From: Caldifarciminota bacterium
GTDB taxonomy: Bacteria > Hydrothermota > Tepidihabitantia > SM23-42
Assembly (NCBI GenBank): GCA_030671005.1
Contig: DAOVAN010000043.1
Span: 1 to 10,950, forward strand
Direction: 5' to 3'
Length of the DNA stretch: 10,950 bases
Part shown: positions 1 to 6,372 of the stretch, in pieces
Position numbering within the stretch: the stretch's first letter is position 1
How the letters are laid out: every line of letters starts with the position of its first letter
The notes under the pieces: model-generated
Told to the model about the DNA's origin: nothing
Databases searched by the model: none
What the model saw: the letters and a program-made list of their open reading frames with translations, nothing else
Position numbers and translations under genes: made by a program

Positions 1-639
1 GAAGAGCATTGGCACCTGGATTAGAAACTGGAGTAATCCGCCAATTAGAACGCCATAAGCCATTGCATAGATGGGGTCAATGCCTTGCCTCACGAAATAT
101 GCGTAGGACAGCAAGGGTATTACAATAGATACGATATTGAAGAATGCGGGTGCTACAGACGGGACAAAAAACTCGCGGTCGGTGTTGAGATAGCCCATTG
201 CCCAGGCGGCGAGGGCGACAAAAAGAAGAAACGGAAACATGATGGCGGCCAAGCTGGCAGTCAAAGCCTGCTTGTTGGGTACGTTGCCGAAGCCGAAGGC
301 AATGATCTTCACTAGATAGGGCGCAAGCACGATTCCCAGCGCAACTATTGTACAGACAACGATAAGCAAAATGTTGAAGACGTTGCTAGCCAGTAGATTC
401 TGCTGTTCTTTACTTTTCTGCTTCTCTGCCGTTAAGACCGGCACAAAGGCAGCAGAGAGTGCGGTTTCAGCGAAAAGGTCTCGGAATAGATTTGGAATGC
501 GGAATGCGGCGACAAATGCGTCAGTTGACCGACCTGCGCCATAGAGAAAGGCAAATACTGATTCTCTGAACAACCCGAAGATACGGCTGATTGCAGTGCC
601 GATAGTAAATGCCCTCACACCCCTTGTGATATCGGCCAT
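1..639 (-). CDS. murJ: Lipid II flippase MurJ (MviN), N-terminal part, cut by window edge
   Basis: MurJ moves the peptidoglycan precursor lipid II across the inner membrane. Reading the minus strand from the ATG at 639-637 gives 213 uninterrupted codons that run off the left edge. The first 70 residues match the family strongly: SRIFGLFRES (18-27), the TDAFVAAFRIPNLFRDLFAE stretch (39-58) and SAAFVPVLTAE (62-72). R19, R25, D40 and R53 fall at the charged positions important in Escherichia coli MurJ (R18, R24, D39, R52). Hydrophobic segments follow at about 86-111, 127-150, 160-182 and 192-213, as expected for a 14-helix MOP-superfamily transporter. Another ATG at 647-645 is out of frame and stops quickly, so 639 is the start. 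No well-placed ribosome binding site is visible, and the -10 box lies only six bases upstream, so the message is probably leaderless. The gene is divergent from gap. Confidence 0.93.
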   Translation of the reverse strand, partial: MADITRGVRAFTIGTAISRIFGLFRESVFAFLYGAGRSTDAFVAAFRIPNLFRDLFAETALSAAFVPVLTAEKQKSKEQQNLLASNVFNILLIVVCTIVALGIVLAPYLVKIIAFGFGNVPNKQALTASLAAIMFPFLLFVALAAWAMGYLNTDREFFVPSVAPAFFNIVSIVIPLLSYAYFVRQGIDPIYAMAYGVLIGGLLQFLIQVPMLF

Positions 640-645
640 TTTTCC

Positions 646-673
646 ATTATACAGAATTTGCAGTAGGTGTCAA
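646..673 (-). promoter_or_regulatory. Sigma-70-type promoter of murJ, predicted leaderless
   Basis: On the minus strand TTGACA (673-668) and TATAAT (651-646) are both perfect consensus, separated by 16 bp. Only six bases (GGAAAA) separate the -10 box from the murJ ATG at 639. Transcription normally starts about seven bases after the -10 box, so the A of the start codon is the predicted +1. Confidence 0.85.
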
Positions 674-720
674 TGTCTGTAATATATTGCGATGATAATA
701 CAATTTTACACCAGCTTTCA

Positions 721-748
721 TTGACTGCTGGCGGATTTTGGATATAAT
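721..748 (+). promoter_or_regulatory. Sigma-70-type promoter of gap-pgk-tpiA
   Basis: TTGACT (721-726) and TATAAT (743-748) are separated by 16 bp. The predicted start is near 755, which gives a leader of about 11 bases that consists almost only of the strong ribosome binding site AGGAGG (755-760), five bases before the gap ATG at 766. The promoter is back-to-back with that of murJ; the two -35 boxes are 47 bp apart. Confidence 0.85.
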
Positions 749-765
749 CCTGCGAGGAGGCAATT

Positions 766-1773
766 ATGAAAGCAAAAGTTGGGATCAATGGTTTCGGTAG
801 AATCGGCCGTTTGTTTTTCAGAATAGGTTACAAGAGCGACAAATTCGAAATCGTCGCGATTAATGATATAACCGATGCGAAAACTCTCGCCTACCTTTTG
901 AAATACGATTCAGTACACCGTACGTTTGATGCCGACGTCAAGGCCAAGGATGATGCGATAGTCGTGGATGGCAAGGAATACAAGGTCTTTTCAGAAAGGG
1001 ACCCCTCAAAGTTACCCTGGAAGGACTTGGGCGTTGATTACGTTCTGGAAGCAACCGGTAAATTCCGTGACTATGGCAAAGCCGAGTTACACATTAAAGG
1101 CGGCGCAAAGCGTGTGATACTCTCCGCGCCGGGCAAGGGAGAGCCGAAGATACCAGGTTTTGTTTTGGGCGTGAACCATGACAAATACGATCCTAAACAG
1201 CATGTAATATTCTCCAATGCGTCCTGCACGACCAATTGCTTTGCTCCGATTGTTAAGGTATTACATGAGAATTTCAAAATACGCAAGGGTTTGATGACCA
1301 CAACCCATGCTTATACTAGTGACCAGCGTATTCTCGATTTACCACATAAAGATTTGCGCCGCGCAAGAGCCGCAGCAGTATCCATGATCCCGACCACGAC
1401 CGGAGCAGCAAAGGCAATCACCGAGCTTTTCCCGGAGTTAAAGGGCAAGCTTGATGCAATTGCGATAAGAGTGCCCACGCCGGATGTGTCGATTGTCGAT
1501 TTCGTTGCTGAACTCGATAAAGAAACGACCAAAGACGAAGTCAATGGTGCTTTCAAAAAGGCGGCAGAAGGCAGCTTGAAAGGTATTCTGCTGTATTGCG
1601 AAGAGCCACTTGTCTCCTCGGACTTCATTGGCAACCCGTATTCAGCAATCTTCGATGCCGCGCTGACAAAAGCGATCGGCAATATCGTGAAAGTTTTGGG
1701 TTGGTATGACAATGAATACGGATATTCAGCACGCACCGTTGACCTATTTGAGTATGTAGCCGGGAGAGAATGA
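766..1773 (+). CDS. gap: Glyceraldehyde-3-phosphate dehydrogenase, NAD-dependent type
   Basis: Converts glyceraldehyde 3-phosphate, phosphate and NAD+ to 1,3-bisphosphoglycerate in the cytosol. The 335-residue product has the usual length. The N-terminal Rossmann motif is NGFGRIGR (8-15), and the acidic D34 in VAIND is the residue that usually favours NAD over NADP. The catalytic motif SNASCTTNC (150-158) puts the nucleophile at C154, and H181 in TTTHAYTSDQ is the base. WYDNEYGYS near the C-terminus is also family-typical. It is first in the operon gap-pgk-tpiA and its TGA overlaps the possible pgk start codons. It has the strongest ribosome binding site of the operon (AGGAGG at 755-760). Nothing suggests an archaeal or phosphorylating variant with altered specificity. 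Confidence 0.97.
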   Translation: MKAKVGINGFGRIGRLFFRIGYKSDKFEIVAINDITDAKTLAYLLKYDSVHRTFDADVKAKDDAIVVDGKEYKVFSERDPSKLPWKDLGVDYVLEATGKFRDYGKAELHIKGGAKRVILSAPGKGEPKIPGFVLGVNHDKYDPKQHVIFSNASCTTNCFAPIVKVLHENFKIRKGLMTTTHAYTSDQRILDLPHKDLRRARAAAVSMIPTTTGAAKAITELFPELKGKLDAIAIRVPTPDVSIVDFVAELDKETTKDEVNGAFKKAAEGSLKGILLYCEEPLVSSDFIGNPYSAIFDAALTKAIGNIVKVLGWYDNEYGYSARTVDLFEYVAGRE

Positions 1774-2954
1774 TGGCTAAGCTATCAGTAAGAGATTTGG
1801 AGCTGGCCGACAAAAAGGTATTCTTACGGGTTGATTTCAATGTGCCGCTCGATGAGAACCTGAACATCAGAGACGACACAAGAATAAAGGCGGCGCTGCC
1901 GACAATACAGTACATAATCGAAAAGGGCGGTATACCGATTATTGCGAGTCATCTGGGGCGACCCAAAGGCAAGGTGGATGCAAGACTAACTCTTGAATTG
2001 GTTGCCCATCGCCTTGAAATGTTGCTCGATACCAAGGTGCAATTTGGCCATGATTGCATTGGCGACGAGGTTAAAGACATCGTAGGTGAGTTGAAGCCCG
2101 GCGACGTTCTGCTGCTTGAGAATGTGAGATTTCATATCGAGGAGAAGAACAACGACCCGAATTTCGCAAGAGAACTTGCGTCGCTAGCTGATTTATATGT
2201 CGATGATGCGTTTGGCTCGGCACACCGTGCCCATGCTTCGGTCGAAGGCATTGCCCGCAATTTCGAAAATCCGGCAGCCGGGTTTCTTATGGAAAAGGAG
2301 CTTCAGTATCTGGGTAGCGCGCTTAAGGATCCAAAGCGGCCATTGCTGGCTATCATCGGCGGTGCGAAAGTCTCGACGAAGATCGGCGTCATAAAGAATC
2401 TCCTGAATATAGTTGACAATCTCGTGATCGGCGGTGGTATGTGCTTCACCTTCTACAAGGCAAAGGGTTATAATATTGGGAAATCGTTATGTGAAGATGA
2501 ACTGTTGTACGAAGCAAAGACCGCCTTGCAGAATTCTAAAACATATTTACCGAAAGACGTTCTAATTGCCAGGGAAGCACAGGCAGGTAGCCCCACACAG
2601 ACGGTTGAGGCTACGGCAATACCCGACGATTACATGGGGGTCGATATTGGTGCGAAATCCGTAGTAAATATTATTGACTTCATCAAGGAAGCTAAGACAA
2701 TTGTCTGGAATGGTCCGATGGGTATCTTTGAGATAGATGGGTTTGCCCGTGGAACTGAGTTCGTTGCCAAGGCAGTCGCGACTGCTACAAAGGCAGGGGT
2801 TATCTCCATCGTTGGGGGCGGCGATACAATATCTGCACTGAAGAAGTTCGATCTGGCGGATACAGTGAGTCATGCCTCGACGGGCGGTGGTGCCTCGCTT
2901 GAGTATCTGGAAGGCAAAGAGTTGCCTGGGGTGAAGGTCTTAAAGGAGAAATGA
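1773..2954 (+). CDS. pgk: Phosphoglycerate kinase
   Basis: Transfers phosphate from 1,3-bisphosphoglycerate to ADP, the first ATP-yielding step of lower glycolysis. About 393-394 residues, the normal size for a bacterial PGK. Counting from the upstream ATG at 1770, visible motifs are the substrate-binding VDFNVP (21-26), the arginine of DDTRIKAALPTI (R38), ASHLGRPKG (59-67), AHRAHAS in the N-terminal domain, and the nucleotide-site GGGDT (349-353) near the C-terminus. Two ATG codons lie in tandem at 1770 and 1773. The ribosome binding site GGGAG (1762-1766) is three bases from the first and six from the second, so 1773 is preferred, though 1770 cannot be excluded. The start overlaps the gap stop codon, so translational coupling is likely. 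The product is a separate enzyme, not the PGK-TIM fusion known in Thermotoga. Confidence 0.96.
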   Translation: MAKLSVRDLELADKKVFLRVDFNVPLDENLNIRDDTRIKAALPTIQYIIEKGGIPIIASHLGRPKGKVDARLTLELVAHRLEMLLDTKVQFGHDCIGDEVKDIVGELKPGDVLLLENVRFHIEEKNNDPNFARELASLADLYVDDAFGSAHRAHASVEGIARNFENPAAGFLMEKELQYLGSALKDPKRPLLAIIGGAKVSTKIGVIKNLLNIVDNLVIGGGMCFTFYKAKGYNIGKSLCEDELLYEAKTALQNSKTYLPKDVLIAREAQAGSPTQTVEATAIPDDYMGVDIGAKSVVNIIDFIKEAKTIVWNGPMGIFEIDGFARGTEFVAKAVATATKAGVISIVGGGDTISALKKFDLADTVSHASTGGGASLEYLEGKELPGVKVLKEK

Positions 2955-3685
2955 TGGAGCCTATTATTGCCGGAAACTGGAAGATGAACAAAGAACCGGG
3001 CGAGTCGAGGGCGCTCGTTCAGAAATTGATGGAACTCACCGGAGACGTGAAGGACAGGATAATGATTCTGATCCCGCCGTTTACTTCTCTGGCCTCGGTC
3101 GGTGAACTGGTCAGAAACTCAAGATTCAAGCTTGGCGCCCAGAACATGCATTGGGAGCGTAGTGGCGCATACACCGGTGAGATCTCAGGTTTGTTTTTGA
3201 AGGCGGTCGGCTGTGATTACGTGGTCATCGGACATTCTGAGCGCAGGCACGTCATGGGTGAGACCGATGAGATGATAAACAAGAAGCTGAAGACGGCACT
3301 AGAGATCGGGTTGATACCGATATTGTGCGCGGGTGAGAAGGAAGAGGAAAGAGAAGCTGGAAAGACAGAGGCAGTGATTGAGAGACAGATAAAGGAAGCC
3401 TTAAAAGATATCGAGAACGAAGCGCATAAAATAATCTTTGCCTATGAACCGGTGTGGGCAATTGGCACTGGTAAGACCGCCACGTCCCAGCAAGCAGTTG
3501 AAGTGCATAAATTCATTCGTGGTATGCTCAAGAAGCCGAGCACGATTCTTTACGGCGGAAGCGTGAAACCCGAAAACGTTGATACCCTGATGAAAGAAGA
3601 AGAGATACAGGGTGCACTGGTTGGTGGGGCCAGCCTCAAGCCTGAGAGCTTTGCCCGGATTATTAAGTTCACAAAGGATTCTTGA
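2954..3685 (+). CDS. tpiA: Triosephosphate isomerase
   Basis: Interconverts dihydroxyacetone phosphate and glyceraldehyde 3-phosphate. The 243-residue product is of normal length for a TIM barrel. Counting from the ATG at 2954, AGNWKMNK gives the active-site N8 and K10, GHSERR gives the electrophilic H94, and YEPVWAIGTGK gives the catalytic E165 followed by the flexible loop 6. YGGSVKPEN (200-208) and GALVGGASL bind the phosphate. As with pgk there are two tandem ATG codons (2951, 2954). AAAGGAG (2942-2948) is five bases from the second and two from the first, so 2954 is chosen. The start overlaps the pgk TGA. No hairpin-plus-T-run terminator is visible after the gene; only a T-rich, hairpin-free stretch (3681-3698). 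Confidence 0.96.
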   Translation: MEPIIAGNWKMNKEPGESRALVQKLMELTGDVKDRIMILIPPFTSLASVGELVRNSRFKLGAQNMHWERSGAYTGEISGLFLKAVGCDYVVIGHSERRHVMGETDEMINKKLKTALEIGLIPILCAGEKEEEREAGKTEAVIERQIKEALKDIENEAHKIIFAYEPVWAIGTGKTATSQQAVEVHKFIRGMLKKPSTILYGGSVKPENVDTLMKEEEIQGALVGGASLKPESFARIIKFTKDS

Positions 3686-3702
3686 TTCTTTTCTTTCATG
3701 GC

Positions 3703-3730
3703 TTGACTTTTGCTCCAAAATACATATAAT
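3703..3730 (+). promoter_or_regulatory. Sigma-70-type promoter of secG-rplU-rpmA
   Basis: TTGACT (3703-3708) and TATAAT (3725-3730) are separated by 16 bp. The region GCTTGACTTTTG (3701-3712) is identical to the -35 region of the recF promoter (9114-9125). The predicted start is near 3736-3737, giving a leader of about 40 bases before secG. A GG-N10-GC pattern resembling a sigma-54 site overlaps the -35 box (see findings). Confidence 0.82.
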
Positions 3731-3735
3731 AACCC

Positions 3736-3792
3736 ATGAGAATTATGGCTATTTTGCGGCCTAATAAGGAGGCTCCATGTACAGCATCGTGA
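3736..3792 (+). other. Possible 18-codon leaderless upstream reading frame before secG
   Basis: An ATG lies five bases after the -10 box, exactly the geometry of the leaderless start at 6493. It opens an 18-residue frame beginning MRIMAILRPNKEAP. It runs through the secG ribosome binding site and ends at a TGA 16 bases inside secG. It is very short and may be coincidental; I do not count it as a confirmed gene. Confidence 0.2.
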
Positions 3793-4145
3793 TATTTTTT
3801 CACATCGTTATCTGCATTCTCCTGATTATTGTTGTCCTGTTGCAGCAGACAAAAGGTGGGGGCATGGGCAGCGTGTTCGGCGGTGGTGGAGGTGGTACTG
3901 ACACACTGTTCGGCGGTAAAGGCGCGACGCCCTTTTTTGTACGCCTTACCACTGGGCTAGCTATTGGCTTCTTTGTGACCTCATTGACGCTTGTTCTAGT
4001 CTCACGCCGGCCCAGGCCGACAAGTGCCGTGGAGAGAGGAATGCAAGAAACGCCGGTACAGCCCGGACCGCACATACCTGAGGGCCAGCCAGTGATTCCA
4101 GAAGACCAGCCAGCTTTTCCTGAAGAGATTCCAGGAGGCGAATAA
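3777..4145 (+). CDS. secG: Preprotein translocase subunit SecG
   Basis: SecG is the small two-helix subunit of the SecYEG channel in the inner membrane. The 122-residue protein has a first membrane segment at about 2-22 (hydrophobic, ending VVLLQQTKGGG), the hallmark glycine-rich cytoplasmic loop MGSVFGGGGGGTDTLFGGKGA (about 30-50), and a second membrane segment at about 53-76. After SRRPRP comes a proline- and glutamate-rich tail of some 40 residues with repeated (P/E)-x-x-P-E-x-Q-P-like units, probably unstructured. The ribosome binding site AAGGAGG (3766-3772) is four bases from the ATG. The gene follows tpiA, as in many bacteria, but has its own promoter. Its stop codon overlaps the rplU ATG by one base (TAATG). 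Confidence 0.93.
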   Translation: MYSIVIFFHIVICILLIIVVLLQQTKGGGMGSVFGGGGGGTDTLFGGKGATPFFVRLTTGLAIGFFVTSLTLVLVSRRPRPTSAVERGMQETPVQPGPHIPEGQPVIPEDQPAFPEEIPGGE

Positions 4146-4456
4146 TGTTTGCGGTGATCAAGGCGAGTGGGTTTCAGTTTGTTGTAACAAAAGGCGAGAA
4201 GATAAAGATTCCCGCGGTAATCGGTGAAAAAGGCAAAGAAATTGAGTTTGACAAAGTTTTGATGCTCAAAGACGATGGTGAAACCGTAGTCGGACGACCT
4301 TATGTCAAAGGTGCCAAAGTTAAGGGAGTAGTAAGAGAATGCGGTCGGCTGCCAAAGGTCATTGTGTTCAAATTCATCAGGAAAGAGAAATATCGGCGTA
4401 AGAAGGGGCATCGTCAAGATTTTTGTGAAGTCGAAATTACGGATATTCTTAAATAG
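4145..4456 (+). CDS. rplU: Large ribosomal subunit protein L21 (bL21)
   Basis: A 50S protein that binds 23S rRNA near L20. The 103-residue length is standard. The family pattern is clear: N-terminal FAVIKASGFQFVV, the central FDKVLML...VGRPYVKGAKVKG, and the basic C-terminal KEKYRRKKGHRQDF followed by VEITDI. The usual GGKQY near residue 10 is SGFQF here, a mild departure. The ribosome binding site AGGAGG (4133-4138) lies inside the end of secG, six bases before the ATG; the one-base overlap with secG implies coupled translation. It is followed by rpmA, the near-universal partner of rplU. Confidence 0.95.
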   Translation: MFAVIKASGFQFVVTKGEKIKIPAVIGEKGKEIEFDKVLMLKDDGETVVGRPYVKGAKVKGVVRECGRLPKVIVFKFIRKEKYRRKKGHRQDFCEVEITDILK

Positions 4457-4476
4457 TTTAGACCAAGGAGGTTAGT

Positions 4477-4728
4477 GTGGCACATAAGAAAGGTGTAGGC
4501 GCATCAAGGAATGGAAGGGATTCGGCAGGCAAGCGTCTGGGCGTAAAAAGATTCGATGGCCATACTGTGGAAGCCGGAACAATGCTAGTGCGTCAAAGAG
4601 GAACCACGATTCATGCTGGCCTGAATGTGGGCGTGGCTGGCGACTACACGTTATTCGCCCTTTGTCCTGGCAAGGTAAAGTTTGGCTACAAAAAGGGCGG
4701 CCGCAGGGTAGTATCCGTTATACCCTAA
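4477..4728 (+). CDS. rpmA: Large ribosomal subunit protein L27 (bL27)
   Basis: A 50S protein whose N-terminal tail reaches the peptidyl transferase centre. The 83-residue product starts MAHKKGVGASRNGRDS and contains KRLGVKRFDG, VRQRGTTIHAG and the terminal GKVKFGYKKGGRRVVSV, all family hallmarks. Translation starts at GTG (4477), five bases after a strong AAGGAGG (4465-4471). The N-terminus starts directly at AHKKG, so there is no cleavable extension of the Firmicutes type. It is last in the secG-rplU-rpmA unit; the GTPase gene obgE that often follows is absent, with rpoN next instead. An AGGGTA/TACCCT inverted repeat (4705-4710/4721-4726) spans the stop codon but has no T run. Confidence 0.95.
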   Translation: MAHKKGVGASRNGRDSAGKRLGVKRFDGHTVEAGTMLVRQRGTTIHAGLNVGVAGDYTLFALCPGKVKFGYKKGGRRVVSVIP

Positions 4729-4798
4729 AGACTATTCAACCAATAACCAACTAAGCAAAAACACAACAGGTACGGGTTATATGGTACCACCAGGTTAC

Positions 4799-4840
4799 CC
4801 GTCATTGCGAGCTCCGATTCATCGGAGCGTGGCAATCTCG
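4799..4840 (+). repeat. Palindromic interspersed repeat of the GTCATTGCGAG...GGCAATCTC type
   Basis: The core is a perfect 7-bp hairpin, GCTCCGA-TTCA-TCGGAGC (4811-4828). It is flanked by a second matching pair, ATTGC (4804-4808) with GCAAT (4832-4836). The outer sequences GTCATTGCGAG and GTGGCAATCTC resemble a short palindromic repeat seen between genes in many unrelated bacterial genomes. It may also fold in the RNA downstream of rpmA, though no T run follows, so a terminator role is doubtful. Confidence 0.7.
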
Positions 4841-4852
4841 TTGTGTGTTCCT

Positions 4853-4880
4853 CAGTTTTGTAATTTGTGATTTGGAATTT
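4853..4880 (+). repeat. Degenerate 7-bp tandem repeat, G(T/G)(A/G)ATTT
   Basis: Three exact-period heptamers, GTAATTT (4860-4866), GTGATTT (4867-4873) and GGAATTT (4874-4880), are preceded by a weaker unit, CAGTTTT (4853-4859). The array is short and lies between the palindromic repeat and the rpoN promoter. Confidence 0.5.
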
Positions 4881-4902
4881 GCACGTTAGTGCTTTGCTTC
4901 CC

Positions 4903-4930
4903 TTGACAATTGACTTTTTGCTGTTATAAT
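4903..4930 (+). promoter_or_regulatory. Sigma-70-type promoter of rpoN
   Basis: TTGACA (4903-4908) and TATAAT (4925-4930) are both perfect consensus with a 16-bp spacer, and TGT before the -10 box gives an extended -10 (TGN). A second TTGACT starts at 4910 but is too close to the -10 box. The predicted start is near 4937, with a leader of about 31 bases carrying AGAGG (4955-4959), eight bases before the rpoN ATG. Confidence 0.85.
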
Positions 4931-4967
4931 TTATATGTAATATTCGTTATGCACAGAGGCTAATAAC

Positions 4968-6350
4968 ATGGATCGAAGAAGTGAACTCCAATTTCGCCCA
5001 GAGCTGAGGCACTACATACTGCCTACGCTCAAGTATTATCTCAAGTTGATTGCGTTGCCCAGTTTGGAAATAGAGACGTTTATACGTCACGAGTTAGAGG
5101 CTAATCCCCTGCTTGAAGAAATGCCTACTGATGCAGCATCTGAAGGCGAGGAAAGCGAGGTCGCGGAAGATGAGAATACTCCCGAGGATTTGAAAAAAAT
5201 CGAAGAGTTTAACATCGCTGAATTATTTTCGGATGCACCCAATATTGTCCATGACAGCAATCCTGATCAGTTCGATCTTCTGGAAAATGTTCCGGCGCGA
5301 GGAGATGGGCTCAACGACTATCTGTTGAGACAGGCTTTCATTGCGTTCCAAGATGAGGATTTAGAAATTGCGCGTTTGGTCATTTCTAATATCGAAGACG
5401 ATGGATACCTGGCTGCGTCACCAGAGGAAATAGCAGGGGAGGGATACGATGTCAATAATGTAGTGCGTATCATCAAAAGAATACAGCGTTTTGATCCGGT
5501 CGGATGTGCATGGCGTGATAAAAAAGAGCCGTTGCTCATACAACTGGAGGCATTGGGTTGTGCTACTGATTCAGTTGAGTGTATCCTGGTACGTGACTAT
5601 CTCAAGGACATTAAGAGCACGCGTTACCGTGAAATAATGAAGGCACTCAAGATTGATGAACAAAGATTCTTGAAGGCGCGTGGGATCGTTCTTAAGTTGG
5701 ACCCCAAACCGGGATGGCGGTATTCTAATGTTGCATCAGGATACGTATCGCCAGATTTCATCATACGCTGGCGGGATAATCGTCTTGTAGCACTCCTCAA
5801 TGATGATACAGTACCGCGTGTCAGGCTTCGTCGGCAATATGTTGAAGTTTTGAAGAATCCGAAAGGCGTGCCGCGCGAACAGCTCGATTTCATACGGCAA
5901 CGCGCTCGTGCCGCACAACATGTCATCATTGCCATTGAGCAACGAAGGAAAACAATGGTTCGAATACTCGATAATATACTGGAGTACCAGCGTGAATTTT
6001 TCGAGAAGGGGTACAACTTCTTGAAACCGATAACAATGACCGAATTTGCCCGCCAGTTGAGTGTCAATCCTTCGACCATTTCAAGGGCGCTCGCCAATAA
6101 GTATATCGAATCGCCGCGGGGTATTCACAAGTTGAAATTTTTCTTTCACGCCCCTCTCGGTGATACAGACAAGCGTATAATCTTCCAAAAGATACAGGAA
6201 ATTGTGGAAAACGAAGACAAATCATCACCTCTTTCTGATACCCAGATCGCCCAAAAACTTGGGCGACAGGGCATCATGATATCAAGGAGAACAGTTTCAA
6301 AGTACCGGGACCTGATGGGTATACCGACGCATCAGTACCGCAGTGCGTAA
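4968..6350 (+). CDS. rpoN: RNA polymerase sigma-54 factor
   Basis: Sigma-54 directs RNA polymerase to -24/-12 promoters and needs AAA+ enhancer-binding proteins to open DNA. The 460-residue length is near the usual 470-480. Region I (1-50) keeps LPSLEIETFIRHELEANPLLEE, but is unusually poor in glutamine. An acidic linker follows (about 52-100, region II). The core-binding domain lies at about 110-300 (DDGYLA, RIQRFDPVGCAWRD, LKLDPKPGWRY, DFIIRW). The -12 recognition helix-turn-helix is at 355-385 (MTEFARQLSVNPSTISRALANKYIESPRG). The C-terminal RpoN box is SRRTVSKYRD (439-448) against the classical ARRTVAKYRE. It appears to be a single-gene unit; no enhancer-binding protein gene is in the window. 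Confidence 0.95.
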   Translation: MDRRSELQFRPELRHYILPTLKYYLKLIALPSLEIETFIRHELEANPLLEEMPTDAASEGEESEVAEDENTPEDLKKIEEFNIAELFSDAPNIVHDSNPDQFDLLENVPARGDGLNDYLLRQAFIAFQDEDLEIARLVISNIEDDGYLAASPEEIAGEGYDVNNVVRIIKRIQRFDPVGCAWRDKKEPLLIQLEALGCATDSVECILVRDYLKDIKSTRYREIMKALKIDEQRFLKARGIVLKLDPKPGWRYSNVASGYVSPDFIIRWRDNRLVALLNDDTVPRVRLRRQYVEVLKNPKGVPREQLDFIRQRARAAQHVIIAIEQRRKTMVRILDNILEYQREFFEKGYNFLKPITMTEFARQLSVNPSTISRALANKYIESPRGIHKLKFFFHAPLGDTDKRIIFQKIQEIVENEDKSSPLSDTQIAQKLGRQGIMISRRTVSKYRDLMGIPTHQYRSA

Positions 6351-6372
6351 AACCTCAAATCCGTAAGTACGC

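Noticed and set aside
85..315. Plus-strand open frame of 76 codons at the left edge
   Set aside because: It lies antisense to murJ, whose minus-strand reading is unmistakable, and its product shows no family features.
3681..3698. T-rich stretch after tpiA considered as a terminator
   Set aside because: There is no stable hairpin immediately before the T-rich bases, so it does not meet the intrinsic-terminator pattern.
3800..4417. Long minus-strand open frame of 205 codons opposite secG and rplU
   Set aside because: It mirrors two well-identified genes; its proline-rich content comes from the glycine codons of secG read on the other strand.
4772..4802. ACGGGT/ACCCGT inverted repeat with an inner TGGTACCA palindrome after rpmA, considered as a terminator
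   Set aside because: The 6-bp stem encloses a 19-base loop and no T run follows; support is too weak to call a terminator.
4729..4967. Small RNA or riboswitch in the rpmA-rpoN intergenic region
   Set aside because: The structure present is explained by the palindromic repeat; the predicted rpoN leader is only about 31 bases, too short for a known riboswitch.
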